Positions 17,796 through 26,504 of a DNA stretch of 64,000 nt are shown here, piece after piece. The notes below the pieces were generated by a model that searched no databases, was not told the origin of the DNA, and was given only the letters and a program-made list of their open reading frames with translations. Source of the stretch: Gracilibacillus ureilyticus (GTDB taxonomy: Bacteria > Bacillota > Bacilli > Bacillales > Amphibacillaceae); contig NZ_FOGL01000001.1 of the NCBI RefSeq assembly GCF_900111195.1, positions 372,001 through 436,000 of the forward strand. Reading direction: 5' to 3'. Made by a program: the position numbers and the translations under genes. Every line of letters begins with the position of its first letter. Positions within the stretch are counted from its first letter, which is position 1.

Positions 17796-18977
17796 TTACT
17801 CTCCTCCATTTGTTATATCCGGAAGGAAGCTTGTTCCATTACTCGGCAAATTTACATTAAAGTTATCCGCTATAGTTGCACCTATATCTGCAAAAGTGTT
17901 TCTAACAGGCAATTCTTTTCCTTTGGTTTCACGGTTATAAACTAATAAGGGTACATATTCTCTTGTATGATCTGTTCCGTGATGGGTAGGATCATTTCCA
18001 TGATCAGCTGTAATGATAAGTAAATCATCCGCTTTTAATTTATCCAGCATTTCCGGCAGTCGCTGGTCGAACTTCTCCAGTGCCTCAGCGTAACCTTCGG
18101 GATCTCTTCTATGTCCATACTTTGCATCAAAATCAACAAGGTTGAGAAAATTTAAGCCCTGAAATTGTTTATCCATAGAATCAATAAATTTCTGCATTCC
18201 GTCTTCATTATCCTTCGTGCGGATAGTTTCCGTTACACCTTCGCCATCATATATATCTGTTATTTTCCCTAAGGCAACTACATCCAACCCTGCATCTTTC
18301 AGTTCATTCATTACCGTTCTGCCAAAAGGTTTTAATGCATAGTCATGCCTGTTTGAGGTTCTTTCAAATGCTCCCGGCTGCCCTGTAAAAGGTCTTGCTA
18401 TAACCCGGCCTATCATATATCTTTCGTCAAGCGTTAACTCTCTGGCAATTTCACATATTCGATAAAGCTCATCAATTGGTACAATATCTTCATGTGCAGC
18501 AATCTGAAGTACTGAATCTGCTGATGTATACACGATGAGGCTTCCCGTTTCCATATGTTCCTTGCCCAGTTCCTTTATAATTTCCGTACCAGAAGCAGGT
18601 TTGTTCCCTATCACTTTTCGGCCTGTCCTCTTCTCCAGCTCATTAATTAATTCGTCAGGAAATTTCTCGAAAGTTCGGAAAGGTGTCTCAATATGTAAGC
18701 CCATGATCTCCCAGTGACCTGTCATGGTATCCTTTCCGTTAGAGGCTTCCTTCATTTTTGTAAAATATGCTAACGGTTGTTCACTTTTCGCTATCCCTTT
18801 TATTTCCCGAATGTTACTAAGTCCTAATGAAGCTAAATTTGGCATGTTTAACCCATTTCGATATTCCGCAATATGCCCTAAGGTATCAGCACCTGTATCA
18901 TTAAACTGGCTGGCATCCGGTGCCTCCCCAATCCCCACTGAATCTAATACAATTAGAAAAATACGCTTAAAAGCCAT
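17796..18977 (-). CDS. deoB: phosphopentomutase
   Basis: 393 aa. Interconverts (deoxy)ribose-1- and -5-phosphate, linking the phosphorylases to the pentose pathway. It belongs to the alkaline-phosphatase superfamily and is metal dependent: [15 protein letters not shown] at the N-terminus, [11 protein letters not shown] (Thr nucleophile, about residue 87) and [20 protein letters not shown] at the C-terminus supply ligands. GGAGGG lies 6 nt before the ATG. First gene of deoB-punA-pdp. Confidence 0.96.
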   Translation of the reverse strand: MAFKRIFLIVLDSVGIGEAPDASQFNDTGADTLGHIAEYRNGLNMPNLASLGLSNIREIKGIAKSEQPLAYFTKMKEASNGKDTMTGHWEIMGLHIETPFRTFEKFPDELINELEKRTGRKVIGNKPASGTEIIKELGKEHMETGSLIVYTSADSVLQIAAHEDIVPIDELYRICEIARELTLDERYMIGRVIARPFTGQPGAFERTSNRHDYALKPFGRTVMNELKDAGLDVVALGKITDIYDGEGVTETIRTKDNEDGMQKFIDSMDKQFQGLNFLNLVDFDAKYGHRRDPEGYAEALEKFDQRLPEMLDKLKADDLLIITADHGNDPTHHGTDHTREYVPLLVYNRETKGKELPVRNTFADIGATIADNFNVNLPSNGTSFLPDITNGGE

Positions 18978-19044
18978 ATAAATCCCTCCTGTCCAACTTT
19001 ACCCTTTATCTTATCCTAATAAGCTTAAATCTTTCACCATTCTA

Positions 19045-19074
19045 AAAAGAAAAAACCACGCTTTTTTGTCGTGG
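19045..19074 (-). terminator. terminator after xerD
   Basis: Arms 19056–19060 and 19070–19074 (CCACG/CGTGG) with a 9-nt loop; on the minus strand followed by TTTTTTCTTTTT. It separates xerD from the deoB operon. Confidence 0.75.
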
Positions 19075-19078
19075 CCAT

Positions 19079-19969
19079 TTATGCTCTGGGATGGTGAGCT
19101 TTATATATATCCTTAAGTCTGGATTTAGAAACATGTGTATAAATTTGTGTTGTAGATATATCGGCATGGCCAAGCATTTCCTGTACTGCCCGCAAATCTG
19201 CTCCATTTTCTAACAAATGTGTTGCAAAAGAATGTCGGAGTGTATGTGGAGAAATTTCTTTATTTATCCCTGCGCTTTTTGCTATTTGCTTTATAATTTT
19301 CCAAAAACCCTGTCTTGATAAGGCATTCCCGTGGTGGTTAACAAAAACCTGCTCAGTATTTTTATGCTTCACGAATTGCGGTCTGTGCTCAAGGTACTTT
19401 TCTAAAGCCTCTCTCGCAACTTCTCCTAATGGTACAATTCTTTCTTTGGACCCTTTTCCAAAGCAGCGGACAAATCCCATTGATAAATGCAAATCGGATA
19501 GAGTCAGCTCAATTAATTCTGTCACCCTTAATCCAGTCGCATACATCGTCTCAAGCATCGCCTTGTTTCTAAAAGCAAACTTGTCTTCATCGGTAAAAGT
19601 CAGCAGCCTGTCAACTTCTCCAACTGATAGCACTTTAGGCAATTGCCTGTTTGTTTTCGGTGTTTCTATATGTATACTGGGGTCTTCAGAGATCTGATAC
19701 TCTCGCATTAAGAAAGGATGAAATAACCTTATGGTCGATAACACTCGGGCCAGAGTAGCACTTGATTTCCCCAAATCGTTCAGTTGATATAAGAATTGCA
19801 AAATATCATGCCTTGATACATTTTCCCAGCGACTGATTTGCCTGCCTGTTAAAAAGGTGTGATATTGCTTCAGGTCACGCCTGTAAGCCTGTATTGTATT
19901 GGATGAAAGACCCCGTTCTATCTGTAAATAATGAAAAAAATCTTCCATTGCATATTGCATCTCATCCAT
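19079..19969 (-). CDS. xerD: site-specific tyrosine recombinase XerD
   Basis: 296 aa. With XerC it resolves chromosome dimers at dif near the terminus. The N-terminal SAM-like DNA-binding domain spans about residues 1–90. Catalytic residues are all present: R148, K172, H242, R245, H268 and the nucleophile Y277. Housekeeping position between yqzK (2 nt upstream) and deoB, as in B. subtilis, rather than part of an element. Confidence 0.95.
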   Translation of the reverse strand: MDEMQYAMEDFFHYLQIERGLSSNTIQAYRRDLKQYHTFLTGRQISRWENVSRHDILQFLYQLNDLGKSSATLARVLSTIRLFHPFLMREYQISEDPSIHIETPKTNRQLPKVLSVGEVDRLLTFTDEDKFAFRNKAMLETMYATGLRVTELIELTLSDLHLSMGFVRCFGKGSKERIVPLGEVAREALEKYLEHRPQFVKHKNTEQVFVNHHGNALSRQGFWKIIKQIAKSAGINKEISPHTLRHSFATHLLENGADLRAVQEMLGHADISTTQIYTHVSKSRLKDIYKAHHPRA

Positions 19970-19971
19970 GA

Positions 19972-20196
19972 CTACTCACCCAATCGAAAAAAAATATTTA
20001 AACGTTCCCACATGCCGGTGTTCTCTTCTTGCTGAAATACTTTAACAGCACTTCCTTGCGGTGTCTCATACCGGTCTAATTTTTCATATTCCTGGTGCAA
20101 TGCTTTGATTACATAATAAAACAGGAACGTACATAATACGAACACAATAAATACTTTCAACATCTCATAAAAAACCCGAAAAATTGCCTGCATCAT
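19972..20196 (-). CDS. yqzK: YqzK family (DUF4227) membrane protein
   Basis: 74 aa with one membrane span (about residues 10–30) and a cytoplasmic tail ending NIFFRLGE. It has the conserved place between fur and xerD seen across Bacillus. The function is unknown. Two adjacent ATGs (20196, 20193) follow an AGGAGA site; an upstream hairpin (20205–20229) touches that site. Confidence 0.85.
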   Translation of the reverse strand: MMQAIFRVFYEMLKVFIVFVLCTFLFYYVIKALHQEYEKLDRYETPQGSAVKVFQQEENTGMWERLNIFFRLGE

Positions 20197-20204
20197 ACAT
20201 TCTC

Positions 20205-20229
20205 CTAATAGAAAATATTATTCTATTAG
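20205..20229 (-). repeat. hairpin between fur and yqzK overlapping the yqzK ribosome site
   Basis: Perfect 9-bp inverted repeat (20205–20213 and 20221–20229) with a 7-nt loop. On the minus strand its second arm runs into the AGGAGA of yqzK. It has no T-run, so it is more likely a 5′ structure affecting yqzK translation, or a processing site, than a terminator. Confidence 0.4.
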
Positions 20230-20262
20230 AATTTATGCCAGAAAATAGAGAAAATATACCTT

Positions 20263-20712
20263 TTATTTATCATCATCCGCTTGACATTTTCGACAAACTC
20301 CATGAAAGGTTAACCGATGATCTTTTACAAGGAAACCCCAGTCTTTTTGGACAATCTCCTCCACTTCCTCCAGAAGGTCGTCAACGATCTCTTCTACAGA
20401 ACCGCATTCTGTACAAACCAAATGATGATGGAAGTGTTTCGCTCCTTCTTTTCTAAGATCATACCGAGATACCCCATCACCAAAGTTAATCTTATCGACT
20501 ACTTTTAATTCTGTTAGAAGCTCCAACGTTCTATATACAGTTGCCAAGCCTATCTCCGGCGCTTTTTCTTTTACTAATAAATAAACGTCTTCTGCGCTTA
20601 AATGATCCTCTTCTCTCTCCAAGAGCACCCTCACAGTTGCTTCTCGTTGCGGTGTCAATTTATAGCTTTGCGCATGCAACTCTTTTTTAATCCGGTCTAA
20701 GCGGTGTTCCAT
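20263..20712 (-). CDS. fur: ferric uptake regulator Fur
   Basis: About 149 aa iron-responsive repressor. The winged-helix domain (about residues 1–80) includes KLTPQREATVRVLLE and GLATVYRTLELL. The metal sites include HFHHH (about 93–97) and two CxxC pairs (C100/C103 and C140/C143) that bind structural zinc. The ATG at 20712 follows a GGGAGGT site at 7 nt; an in-frame upstream ATG at 20766 would lie inside the promoter and is rejected. The dual CxxC and gene order favour Fur over PerR or Zur. Confidence 0.93.
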   Translation of the reverse strand: MEHRLDRIKKELHAQSYKLTPQREATVRVLLEREEDHLSAEDVYLLVKEKAPEIGLATVYRTLELLTELKVVDKINFGDGVSRYDLRKEGAKHFHHHLVCTECGSVEEIVDDLLEEVEEIVQKDWGFLVKDHRLTFHGVCRKCQADDDK

Positions 20713-20737
20713 AAGTAAGACCTCCCTCACATTCCCA

Positions 20738-20766
20738 ATTATAAATATCGGAAGGAAGGGTGTCAA
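20738..20766 (-). promoter_or_regulatory. consensus sigma-A promoter of fur
   Basis: On the minus strand a perfect TTGACA (20761–20766), a 17-bp spacer and a perfect TATAAT (20738–20743), 26 nt before the fur start codon. Confidence 0.85.
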
Positions 20767-20781
20767 TTAAAATAATTATAA
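20767..20781 (-). promoter_or_regulatory. Per-box-like operator upstream of fur (site 1)
   Basis: The 15-mer matches the Per box consensus TTATAATnATTATAA at 13 of 14 defined positions and abuts the −35 of fur. B. subtilis fur is PerR-regulated, which supports the reading, but the local sequence is very AT-rich. Confidence 0.5.
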
Positions 20782-20807
20782 AAAGATAAAGAATATTAAT
20801 TATTTTA

Positions 20808-20822
20808 TTATAATTATTATTA
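20808..20822 (-). promoter_or_regulatory. Per-box-like operator upstream of fur (site 2)
   Basis: A second 15-mer with 13 of 14 matches to TTATAATnATTATAA, overlapping the spoIIM stop codon and about 40 bp (center to center) from site 1. It may be a second operator or chance in AT-rich DNA. Confidence 0.4.
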
Positions 20823-21458
20823 TTTAATAAAATAATCGGATATCATTTGCATTGATTTATAGGAAATCACACTTTCCAATCCGGCTGCAGCAGCGGCACC
20901 AACAGTTAAAATGAAAAAAACACCTATATAGCGGTAAAATACCTGGATTACAGGTAATTTATATCTTTTTGAAAGAATACTCTGCAATAATGTAAAAGAG
21001 AAAATCATCGCAAATGCGCTCGCTATAATGTAGATCGGTATTATCACCATATTTTGGGAAGCTATGGAAGAAAAAGCTAGCATTAATCCTTTCCATCCAA
21101 GCTGATTAACAAAATAACCTACAGTAAAGCCAACCGCTACCCCTTTTACAAATAAAAGTATCCATATAATCGGCAAACCAATTACCGCTAATCCTAAGAA
21201 AAAAAGTAATGCTAAAAACTGAATATGATAAAGCATTGCATTTTTAAATAAGTCTGTCTGCACGATATTTTCGTCATGTAGAAAATTAAGAAAAAAATTC
21301 TCTAAGTAAAAATATAAATCCTGCTTCTGGATAAATGACATACTATTTACAATTATGGCACCAAAGATGATACCTGTTAAAAACAAAATTACGGTAAAAA
21401 TGTAAATGGTATAGTACTGATTTAAGTGGTTTACAATGACATTTCCTTTTTTCGTCAT
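20820..21458 (-). CDS. spoIIM: stage II sporulation protein M
   Basis: About 212 aa, five-span membrane protein. SpoIIM joins SpoIID and SpoIIP in the mother-cell complex that thins septal peptidoglycan and drives engulfment. The central FFLGLAVIGLPIIWILLFVKGVAVGFTVGYFV is typical. ATG 21458 and GTG 21467 are both in frame; the AGAGGAT site lies 2 nt from the GTG and about 11 nt from the ATG, so the start is uncertain. An inverted repeat upstream can pair with this ribosome site. Confidence 0.92.
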   Translation of the reverse strand: MTKKGNVIVNHLNQYYTIYIFTVILFLTGIIFGAIIVNSMSFIQKQDLYFYLENFFLNFLHDENIVQTDLFKNAMLYHIQFLALLFFLGLAVIGLPIIWILLFVKGVAVGFTVGYFVNQLGWKGLMLAFSSIASQNMVIIPIYIIASAFAMIFSFTLLQSILSKRYKLPVIQVFYRYIGVFFILTVGAAAAAGLESVISYKSMQMISDYFIK

Positions 21459-21467
21459 AACTTTCAC

Positions 21468-21507
21468 ATCCTCTATTCATATTATCACTTAAATCTATGA
21501 AGAGGAT
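21468..21507 (-). repeat. inverted repeat that can sequester the spoIIM ribosome site
   Basis: Arms 21468–21481 and 21496–21507 pair over 12 bp with a 2-nt bulge. On the minus strand the upstream arm (ATCCTCT…) is complementary to the AGAGGAT ribosome site of spoIIM. A possible sigma-E −10 (CATAGATT, about 21493–21500) lies inside it. The rest of the 166-nt gap up to yqxK holds nothing else I can support. Confidence 0.45.
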
Positions 21508-21624
21508 GATAGAAATAGAACAGATTCGTTTGCCATTTGCATCCCCTTAATCTGATCGCAAAAGCAAAGAAACTTTCAACAGCAGGCGTATTACCGTTGT
21601 TAGCTCTGTGATTATCTTTTTGAA

Positions 21625-22785
21625 TCAACTTAACCATTTTCCATATTTCCCGCCGCCTCCTTGTTCTATCTCCACAACACCATTTCTTATGTTCATAATA
21701 GAGTTTGCAATCCTGTCCCCTACGACATCCTTTAAATGATCATAAGGTACATAGTGAATAATATTCATTTCATTATGGAAGTGATCTAACAGCTTTTCAA
21801 AAGTTTTCTTTCCTAAGCCTGGAATATACTCCAAAGGCACCTGATAAATATATGGCGGTCGCTTATTTGGATTGGGTTCATTACTCGCAAGTTCATTTAT
21901 CCTGTCAGAAACTCCTCTGATAACACTTGATGATCCGCAAACAGGGCAAGGTGACTCATGAGGCACAGGAGATAAACAATTTTTGCATACTGTCGCATAA
22001 TATTTCCCTAACTTTGGATGCATGCCGTAGTTGGCGACAATCTTCCGGTTTCCCTTATGGTGCAGCACCTTTTTCCATTCTGAAAAAGTAGGTGCCTCCA
22101 TCTCCAGCAGCTGATACTCTCTTCCGATTTTCCCGAGTGAATGTGCATCAGAATTAGTAAGGAAAGGGTATGCATGAAGTTCCTTTATCTGATCTGCCAT
22201 ATAAGTATCCGAACTTAGACCTAATTCCACGCCATCGACTAACCTGGTATTGAATACCTCCCCCATTGATCGCTTAACACCTTTTCCAAACGTGCTTTTG
22301 AACGGTGTGAAAATATGTGCGGGGATAAATATCCCATCCAGCTCTTTTACTTTTTCCTGTAATTCTATCGCCGTTCCATAGTAACGTTGGGAGCTGAGTT
22401 CTATATTTTTCATATGATGACTCAGCCAATCAGTAAATTGCTTCATTATCTTGATAGCCGGAAAGTAGCAGAGAACATGAATAGGCCCCTGACATTTGTG
22501 ATCATATATTTCAATTTCACTACCTAAAAATAAAGTAGTATTTTTATATCTGATTCCTCCATCTACCTCTTCAACTGCTATTCCACTATTGATGCTGTCT
22601 TCCAGTTCTTCTAATACGGAAGGAGCATGGCAATCGATTACTCCGACGATATTTATCCCTTTTCGGTCAGAAGCTTCTTTTAGAATATTAGTGATCGTCA
22701 AAGACTTTGCTCCTGTAATTTTAACTGGCTTACCATATTTATTTCTGCCCACATGAATATGCAGATCTGCAAAAAACTGTTCCAT
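21625..22785 (-). CDS. yqxK: PHP-domain endonuclease Q-like protein (YqxK)
   Basis: 386 aa. The PHP phosphoesterase domain opens with DLHIHVG (D8, H10, H12) and includes GVIDCHAP, SEIEIYDHK and TNSDAHSLG, all metal-ligand motifs. A zinc ribbon near residues 266–284 (CKNC…CPVC) is followed by a helix-hairpin-helix-like region (YIPGLGKKTFEKLL). This architecture is that of endonuclease Q, which nicks DNA 5′ of deaminated bases in archaea and some Bacillales. It starts 2 nt after nudF, so both probably share a transcript. Confidence 0.85.
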   Translation of the reverse strand: MEQFFADLHIHVGRNKYGKPVKITGAKSLTITNILKEASDRKGINIVGVIDCHAPSVLEELEDSINSGIAVEEVDGGIRYKNTTLFLGSEIEIYDHKCQGPIHVLCYFPAIKIMKQFTDWLSHHMKNIELSSQRYYGTAIELQEKVKELDGIFIPAHIFTPFKSTFGKGVKRSMGEVFNTRLVDGVELGLSSDTYMADQIKELHAYPFLTNSDAHSLGKIGREYQLLEMEAPTFSEWKKVLHHKGNRKIVANYGMHPKLGKYYATVCKNCLSPVPHESPCPVCGSSSVIRGVSDRINELASNEPNPNKRPPYIYQVPLEYIPGLGKKTFEKLLDHFHNEMNIIHYVPYDHLKDVVGDRIANSIMNIRNGVVEIEQGGGGKYGKWLS

Positions 22786-22787
22786 TC

Positions 22788-23330
22788 CTATTTCATACCT
22801 TTACTTTTTAAATATTGAATTGCAAATGCCGTTTTTGCATCATGAATTTGCTGGTCTCTTACCAGTTCTTCTGCCTCAGTAAGAGAGAGTTCAAGAAGTT
22901 CGACAAACTCATCCTCATCCAGTGCTTTCTTTTCCTCCAATAGTTTCAATTGATTTGTTTCATATAAATATATGATTTCATCTGCAAAGCCAGGCGATGT
23001 GTAAAATGAAGTGACAAAGCTTAAATGTTCTGTAGTATATCCGGTTTCTTCTTCTAATTCCCGAACCGCTGTCAATTCCGGAGGTTCATCTTTCTCCATT
23101 TTACCTGCAGGTATTTCAACCAATGTTTTTTCCAGTGCTTTACGATATTGTTTGACGAAAATAACTTTGTTATTCTCAGTAACCGCAATTACCGCTACCG
23201 CACCGGGGTGTTTAACAATTTCCCTGGAAGAAGTTTTCCCATTCGGGAGTGTGACTTCATCGAGTTGAAGATTAATTACTTTCCCATCATAAATCTTTTT
23301 ACTGTGTACTGTTTTCTCTTCAAAATTCAT
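22788..23330 (-). CDS. nudF: ADP-ribose pyrophosphatase (Nudix)
   Basis: 180 aa. Hydrolyses ADP-ribose to AMP and ribose-5-phosphate. The Nudix box is complete at about residues 76–98 (GKMEKDEPPELTAVRELEEE and the following TGY). The ATG at 23330 has GGGTGGAG upstream; in-frame ATGs further upstream (23354, 23348) lack a ribosome site. First gene of nudF-yqxK; its promoter region is shared with the divergent yqkF and contains a long palindrome. Confidence 0.92.
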   Translation of the reverse strand: MNFEEKTVHSKKIYDGKVINLQLDEVTLPNGKTSSREIVKHPGAVAVIAVTENNKVIFVKQYRKALEKTLVEIPAGKMEKDEPPELTAVRELEEETGYTTEHLSFVTSFYTSPGFADEIIYLYETNQLKLLEEKKALDEDEFVELLELSLTEAEELVRDQQIHDAKTAFAIQYLKSKGMK

Positions 23331-23353
23331 AGTTCTCCACCCTTTCATCTTCA

Positions 23354-23390
23354 TTCATTGTATTTCTTTTCAGTAATATATACAATGAAT
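23354..23390. promoter_or_regulatory. symmetric promoter/operator between nudF and yqkF
   Basis: Perfect 11-bp inverted repeat (23354–23364 and 23380–23390) with a 15-bp spacer. Read in either direction it gives TTGTAT, 17 bp, TACAAT, a weak −35 and a good −10, so the two divergent promoters may occupy the same DNA. Confidence 0.5.
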
Positions 23391-23422
23391 ATGAAATAAC
23401 TCATAATAGAAAGGAGATCGCA

Positions 23423-24337
23423 ATGTTATATAACAATTTAGGGAAATCGGACTTAAACGTATCTCAATTATCACTAGGATGTATGTCACTAGGAACAGAC
23501 CTTAAAAAGGCGCGTAGTATTATTGATGCTGCAGTAGATCAAGGAATAAATTATTTGGACACTGCTGATTTATATGATCAAGGTATGAATGAAGAAATTG
23601 TTGGGGAAGCAATTAAGTCTAAACGCAAAGATATTATTCTTGCAACCAAAGTTGGAAATCATTTAAAAGAGGCCGGCAGCTGGTTCTGGGATCCATCAAA
23701 AGACTATATAAAAAATCAGGTAAAAAATAGTTTACTAAGATTACAAACTGATTATATCGATCTGTACCAGCTTCATGGGGGAACGATAGATGATCCGATT
23801 GAGGAAACAATTGAAGCATTTGAAGAACTCGTTAAAGAAGGAGTAATAAGATACTACGGAATATCATCCATTCGACCAAATGTGATAAGGGAATATGTAA
23901 AAAAATCAAATATTGTAAGTGTGATGATGCAATACAGTATTTTTGACAGACGCCCTGAAGAAGAAATACTACGTTTATTAGAACAAAACGAGATTAGTGT
24001 TGTTACGAGAGGGTCGCTTGCCAAAGGCATGTTAAGCTCAAAAGCACTGTCCATAATCTCGGAGAAAGCACAAAAAGGTTATTTAAACTTCAGTCAAAAT
24101 GAGCTTACCGAATCAGTAAAACAATTATCGCACATCTTAGAAGCTGGACAAACCTTAAATGGACTAGCTATAAACTATGTATTAGCAGAACATGCTGTTA
24201 CGTCTGTTGTAGCAGGAGCAAGCTCAAACGCTCAATTAATGGATAACATTGAGGCAGTTACCCAGCAATTCCGCCCTGAACAGATAGCAGAGGTGAGACA
24301 GATTGTGAAATCGTTCCGCTACTCCCAGCATAGATGA
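23423..24337 (+). CDS. yqkF: aldo/keto reductase (YqkF)
   Basis: 304 aa NAD(P)H-dependent oxidoreductase of the AKR superfamily; substrate unknown. The (β/α)8 barrel shows GCMSLGTDL, the catalytic Asp–Tyr motif in YLDTADLYDQGMNEEIVG, the Lys in LATKVG and the His in DLYQLHGGT. The C-terminal coenzyme region contains VVAGASSNAQLMDNIEA. AAAGGAGATC precedes the ATG by 4–8 nt. It is divergent from nudF, the same neighbourhood as in B. subtilis. Confidence 0.92.
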   Translation: MLYNNLGKSDLNVSQLSLGCMSLGTDLKKARSIIDAAVDQGINYLDTADLYDQGMNEEIVGEAIKSKRKDIILATKVGNHLKEAGSWFWDPSKDYIKNQVKNSLLRLQTDYIDLYQLHGGTIDDPIEETIEAFEELVKEGVIRYYGISSIRPNVIREYVKKSNIVSVMMQYSIFDRRPEEEILRLLEQNEISVVTRGSLAKGMLSSKALSIISEKAQKGYLNFSQNELTESVKQLSHILEAGQTLNGLAINYVLAEHAVTSVVAGASSNAQLMDNIEAVTQQFRPEQIAEVRQIVKSFRYSQHR

Positions 24338-24364
24338 TTATAAGAGAATATTCTTCTTCATACA

Positions 24365-24408
24365 ATTACCCGCAGTGGATATAAAACCGCTCTGCGGGTA
24401 ATTTTTTT
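24365..24408 (+). terminator. terminator after yqkF
   Basis: Perfect 11-bp arms 24365–24375 and 24392–24402 followed by a run of seven T. Confidence 0.9.
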
Positions 24409-24435
24409 GCAGATAGATTCTGGGCCATTGCCATT

Positions 24436-24753
24436 TTATTGGAGAGCATTTAAAGGGATAAACGGATTCAGCATCCCTTCAGTACTGGAAAGACGAAATG
24501 TCTGACCATTAAAGTCGAGTTTCATATTTTTAGCAAAGAAAACTTTTTGCTGATAATGTACAATGACCGGTATTTCTTCACATGTAACTGGAATATCAGA
24601 ATCTTCCTTTTCTTCCTTCCAGCTTATCGTCGGCATGCCATTTACCCCGCAGCCACATCCGTCAATGTCATATGTCAGGAAAAGATAGCGGTCATTTATA
24701 TCTCTATTTTCCTCTACTTTTTCCAATGCTTGTTTTGTGATCGTAAGTTCCAC
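24436..24753 (-). CDS. yqkB: HesB/IscA-like iron–sulfur-type protein (YqkB)
   Basis: 105 aa, Fe-S biosynthesis (HesB/YadR/YfhF) fold. Only the CxC pair (DGCGCG, about residues 33–35) of the usual three cysteines of A-type carriers is present; a further Cys lies near residue 58 (VTCEE). A role in Fe-S assembly is therefore uncertain. The GTG at 24753 lies 8 nt from an AAGGAGG site; an upstream in-frame TTG at 24780 is within the end of the previous gene. It overlaps yqjQ by a few bases only if the longer start is used. Confidence 0.83.
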   Translation of the reverse strand: MELTITKQALEKVEENRDINDRYLFLTYDIDGCGCGVNGMPTISWKEEKEDSDIPVTCEEIPVIVHYQQKVFFAKNMKLDFNGQTFRLSSTEGMLNPFIPLNALQ

Positions 24754-24766
24754 TAGTAAAACCTCC

Positions 24767-25558
24767 TTATTTCCTCTCAAACTGTTTGCGTAATACTTTT
24801 TCCATTAAGTTAGGACTAAGTTGATACAACTTGGATCCTATGTGCATCCAGTAAGGTAAGTTTATTTCCCGCTTTTTTGTAAATATAATACGGCAAATTC
24901 TGCTTGCAACATCTCCAGGGTCCAGCATATAACGTCCCACACTGCTTAGATACTTTCCAGAAGGATCTGCCTGATCAAAAAATGAAGTCTTTACAGGACC
25001 TAGGTTTACTGATGTTACTTTCACATCCGTTGCAGCTAATTCCATTCGCAAAGCATTCGTAAAACTTATCACCGCTGCTTTTGATGCACTGTAAACCGCA
25101 GCTTTTGGAGTGGATATTCTGCCTGCCTGTGAGGCAATGTTGATTATATGTGCCTGGCTTTTTCGCTTCAACAAAGGAAGAAACCGGTACGTCGTATACA
25201 TTAAACTATGAGTGTTTAATAAGAGCATTTGTTCTGCTTTTTCCCAATTCATTTGATCAAATAGTTCGAAAATGCCGAAACCTGCATTATTAATAATAAT
25301 ATCTATAGCAGGAAGCGTGATTTGTATTTCGTTAATGGTCCTTTCCCACTCTTTTTCATCTGTTAAATCTACACTGTAATAATAGGAGTTCATATTATAA
25401 TTCTTATTTATTTCCTGTTGTAATGATTGCATAACTTCTTCTGATCTGGCAATCATTACCGGAGTAACTCCTCTGCTGGCTAATTGTAAAGTGATCTCTT
25501 TACCGATACCAGAGGAAGCCCCCGTTATAAGTGCTACCTTCCCTTTTAATGAATTCAT
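24767..25558 (-). CDS. yqjQ: short-chain dehydrogenase/reductase (YqjQ-like)
   Basis: 263 aa classical SDR. The cofactor loop is TGASSGIG (12–19), NNAGFGIF follows at about 90–97, and the catalytic triad is S143, Y156 and K160. The substrate is unknown. It is followed by yqkB after 13 nt. The gene order nudF region–yqkB–yqjQ–rnz matches the B. subtilis yqk/yqj block. Confidence 0.9.
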   Translation of the reverse strand: MNSLKGKVALITGASSGIGKEITLQLASRGVTPVMIARSEEVMQSLQQEINKNYNMNSYYYSVDLTDEKEWERTINEIQITLPAIDIIINNAGFGIFELFDQMNWEKAEQMLLLNTHSLMYTTYRFLPLLKRKSQAHIINIASQAGRISTPKAAVYSASKAAVISFTNALRMELAATDVKVTSVNLGPVKTSFFDQADPSGKYLSSVGRYMLDPGDVASRICRIIFTKKREINLPYWMHIGSKLYQLSPNLMEKVLRKQFERK

Positions 25559-25748
25559 TTTACATCACCAATTTTATTCTAACATGAAATCATGGACAAT
25601 CGAATGAAAAAGATCATTAATACTACGAAGAGAGCTGCATACTATGAATGATAGAAGCATGAGAATTTGACATGTTATTGGAAATGAAGCAAAATAAACA
25701 ATTATATTCCTAAATGATGATTCGTTTGTAGAGGATGGGGGAAACAAT

Positions 25749-26480
25749 ATGTCAACAATCATTTATGCACACAGAGGGGCAAGTAAGCAAGCACCCGAAA
25801 ACACCATGCCAGCATTTGAATTAGCATATGAACTAGGAGCAGATGGTATCGAGACAGATGTACAATTAACAAAAGATAATATTCCGGTGTTAATTCATGA
25901 TGAAAATTTGCGAAGAACAACAAATGGAGCTGGGTTTGTGCAGGATCATACGTATGAGGAGCTGAAAATGCTTGATGCCGGCTACTGGCATTCCGACAAA
26001 TACCGCCACACTGTAATTCCTGCACTCGATGATTTACTAGAATGGAATCAAGATAAGCAATTGAAATTAAATATAGAGTTAAAGAATAACCTGATTGAAT
26101 ATCCCAATTTGGAAAAAATAGTGTGTGAGAAAGTAAAGACCTACAACATGGATAGCAATGTAGTAATCTCTTCATTTAACAGAAAAAGTCTGAAAGAAAT
26201 AACTAAACTGAAATATGATATCCCAACAGCATTATTAACAAGTAAAAGGTCAAACAGTCTAATTGAGGATGGGAAACAATTGGGTGTAGATGGTTTGCAT
26301 ATACGTTATCGACTGCTTTCAAGGAAACTAGTGGAAAAGGCAGCCGAGAATAAATTATACATCGCCGTTTACACGGTTAATCAGCCATTCTCACTTTCAA
26401 GAGTAATAAAAAACAAATGCCATGCCCTGTTTACTGACGTTCCAGATACAGCCATTTCAGTTAGAAACAGACTTACATGA
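25749..26480 (+). CDS. glycerophosphodiester phosphodiesterase
   Basis: 243 aa GDPD TIM-barrel, without a signal peptide, so cytoplasmic. It cleaves glycerophosphodiesters to glycerol-3-phosphate and an alcohol. Catalytic motifs are HRGASKQAPENTMPAF (about 8–23) and the metal motif ETDVQLTKDNIPVLIHDENLRRTT (about 36–59); ELKNN and VDGLHIRY are also visible. A GGGGGA site precedes the ATG by 6 nt. It is followed by rnz after 24 nt, probably as one transcript. Confidence 0.93.
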   Translation: MSTIIYAHRGASKQAPENTMPAFELAYELGADGIETDVQLTKDNIPVLIHDENLRRTTNGAGFVQDHTYEELKMLDAGYWHSDKYRHTVIPALDDLLEWNQDKQLKLNIELKNNLIEYPNLEKIVCEKVKTYNMDSNVVISSFNRKSLKEITKLKYDIPTALLTSKRSNSLIEDGKQLGVDGLHIRYRLLSRKLVEKAAENKLYIAVYTVNQPFSLSRVIKNKCHALFTDVPDTAISVRNRLT

Positions 26481-26504
26481 GAAGGGAATTGAAGGAGTGA
26501 AGAT

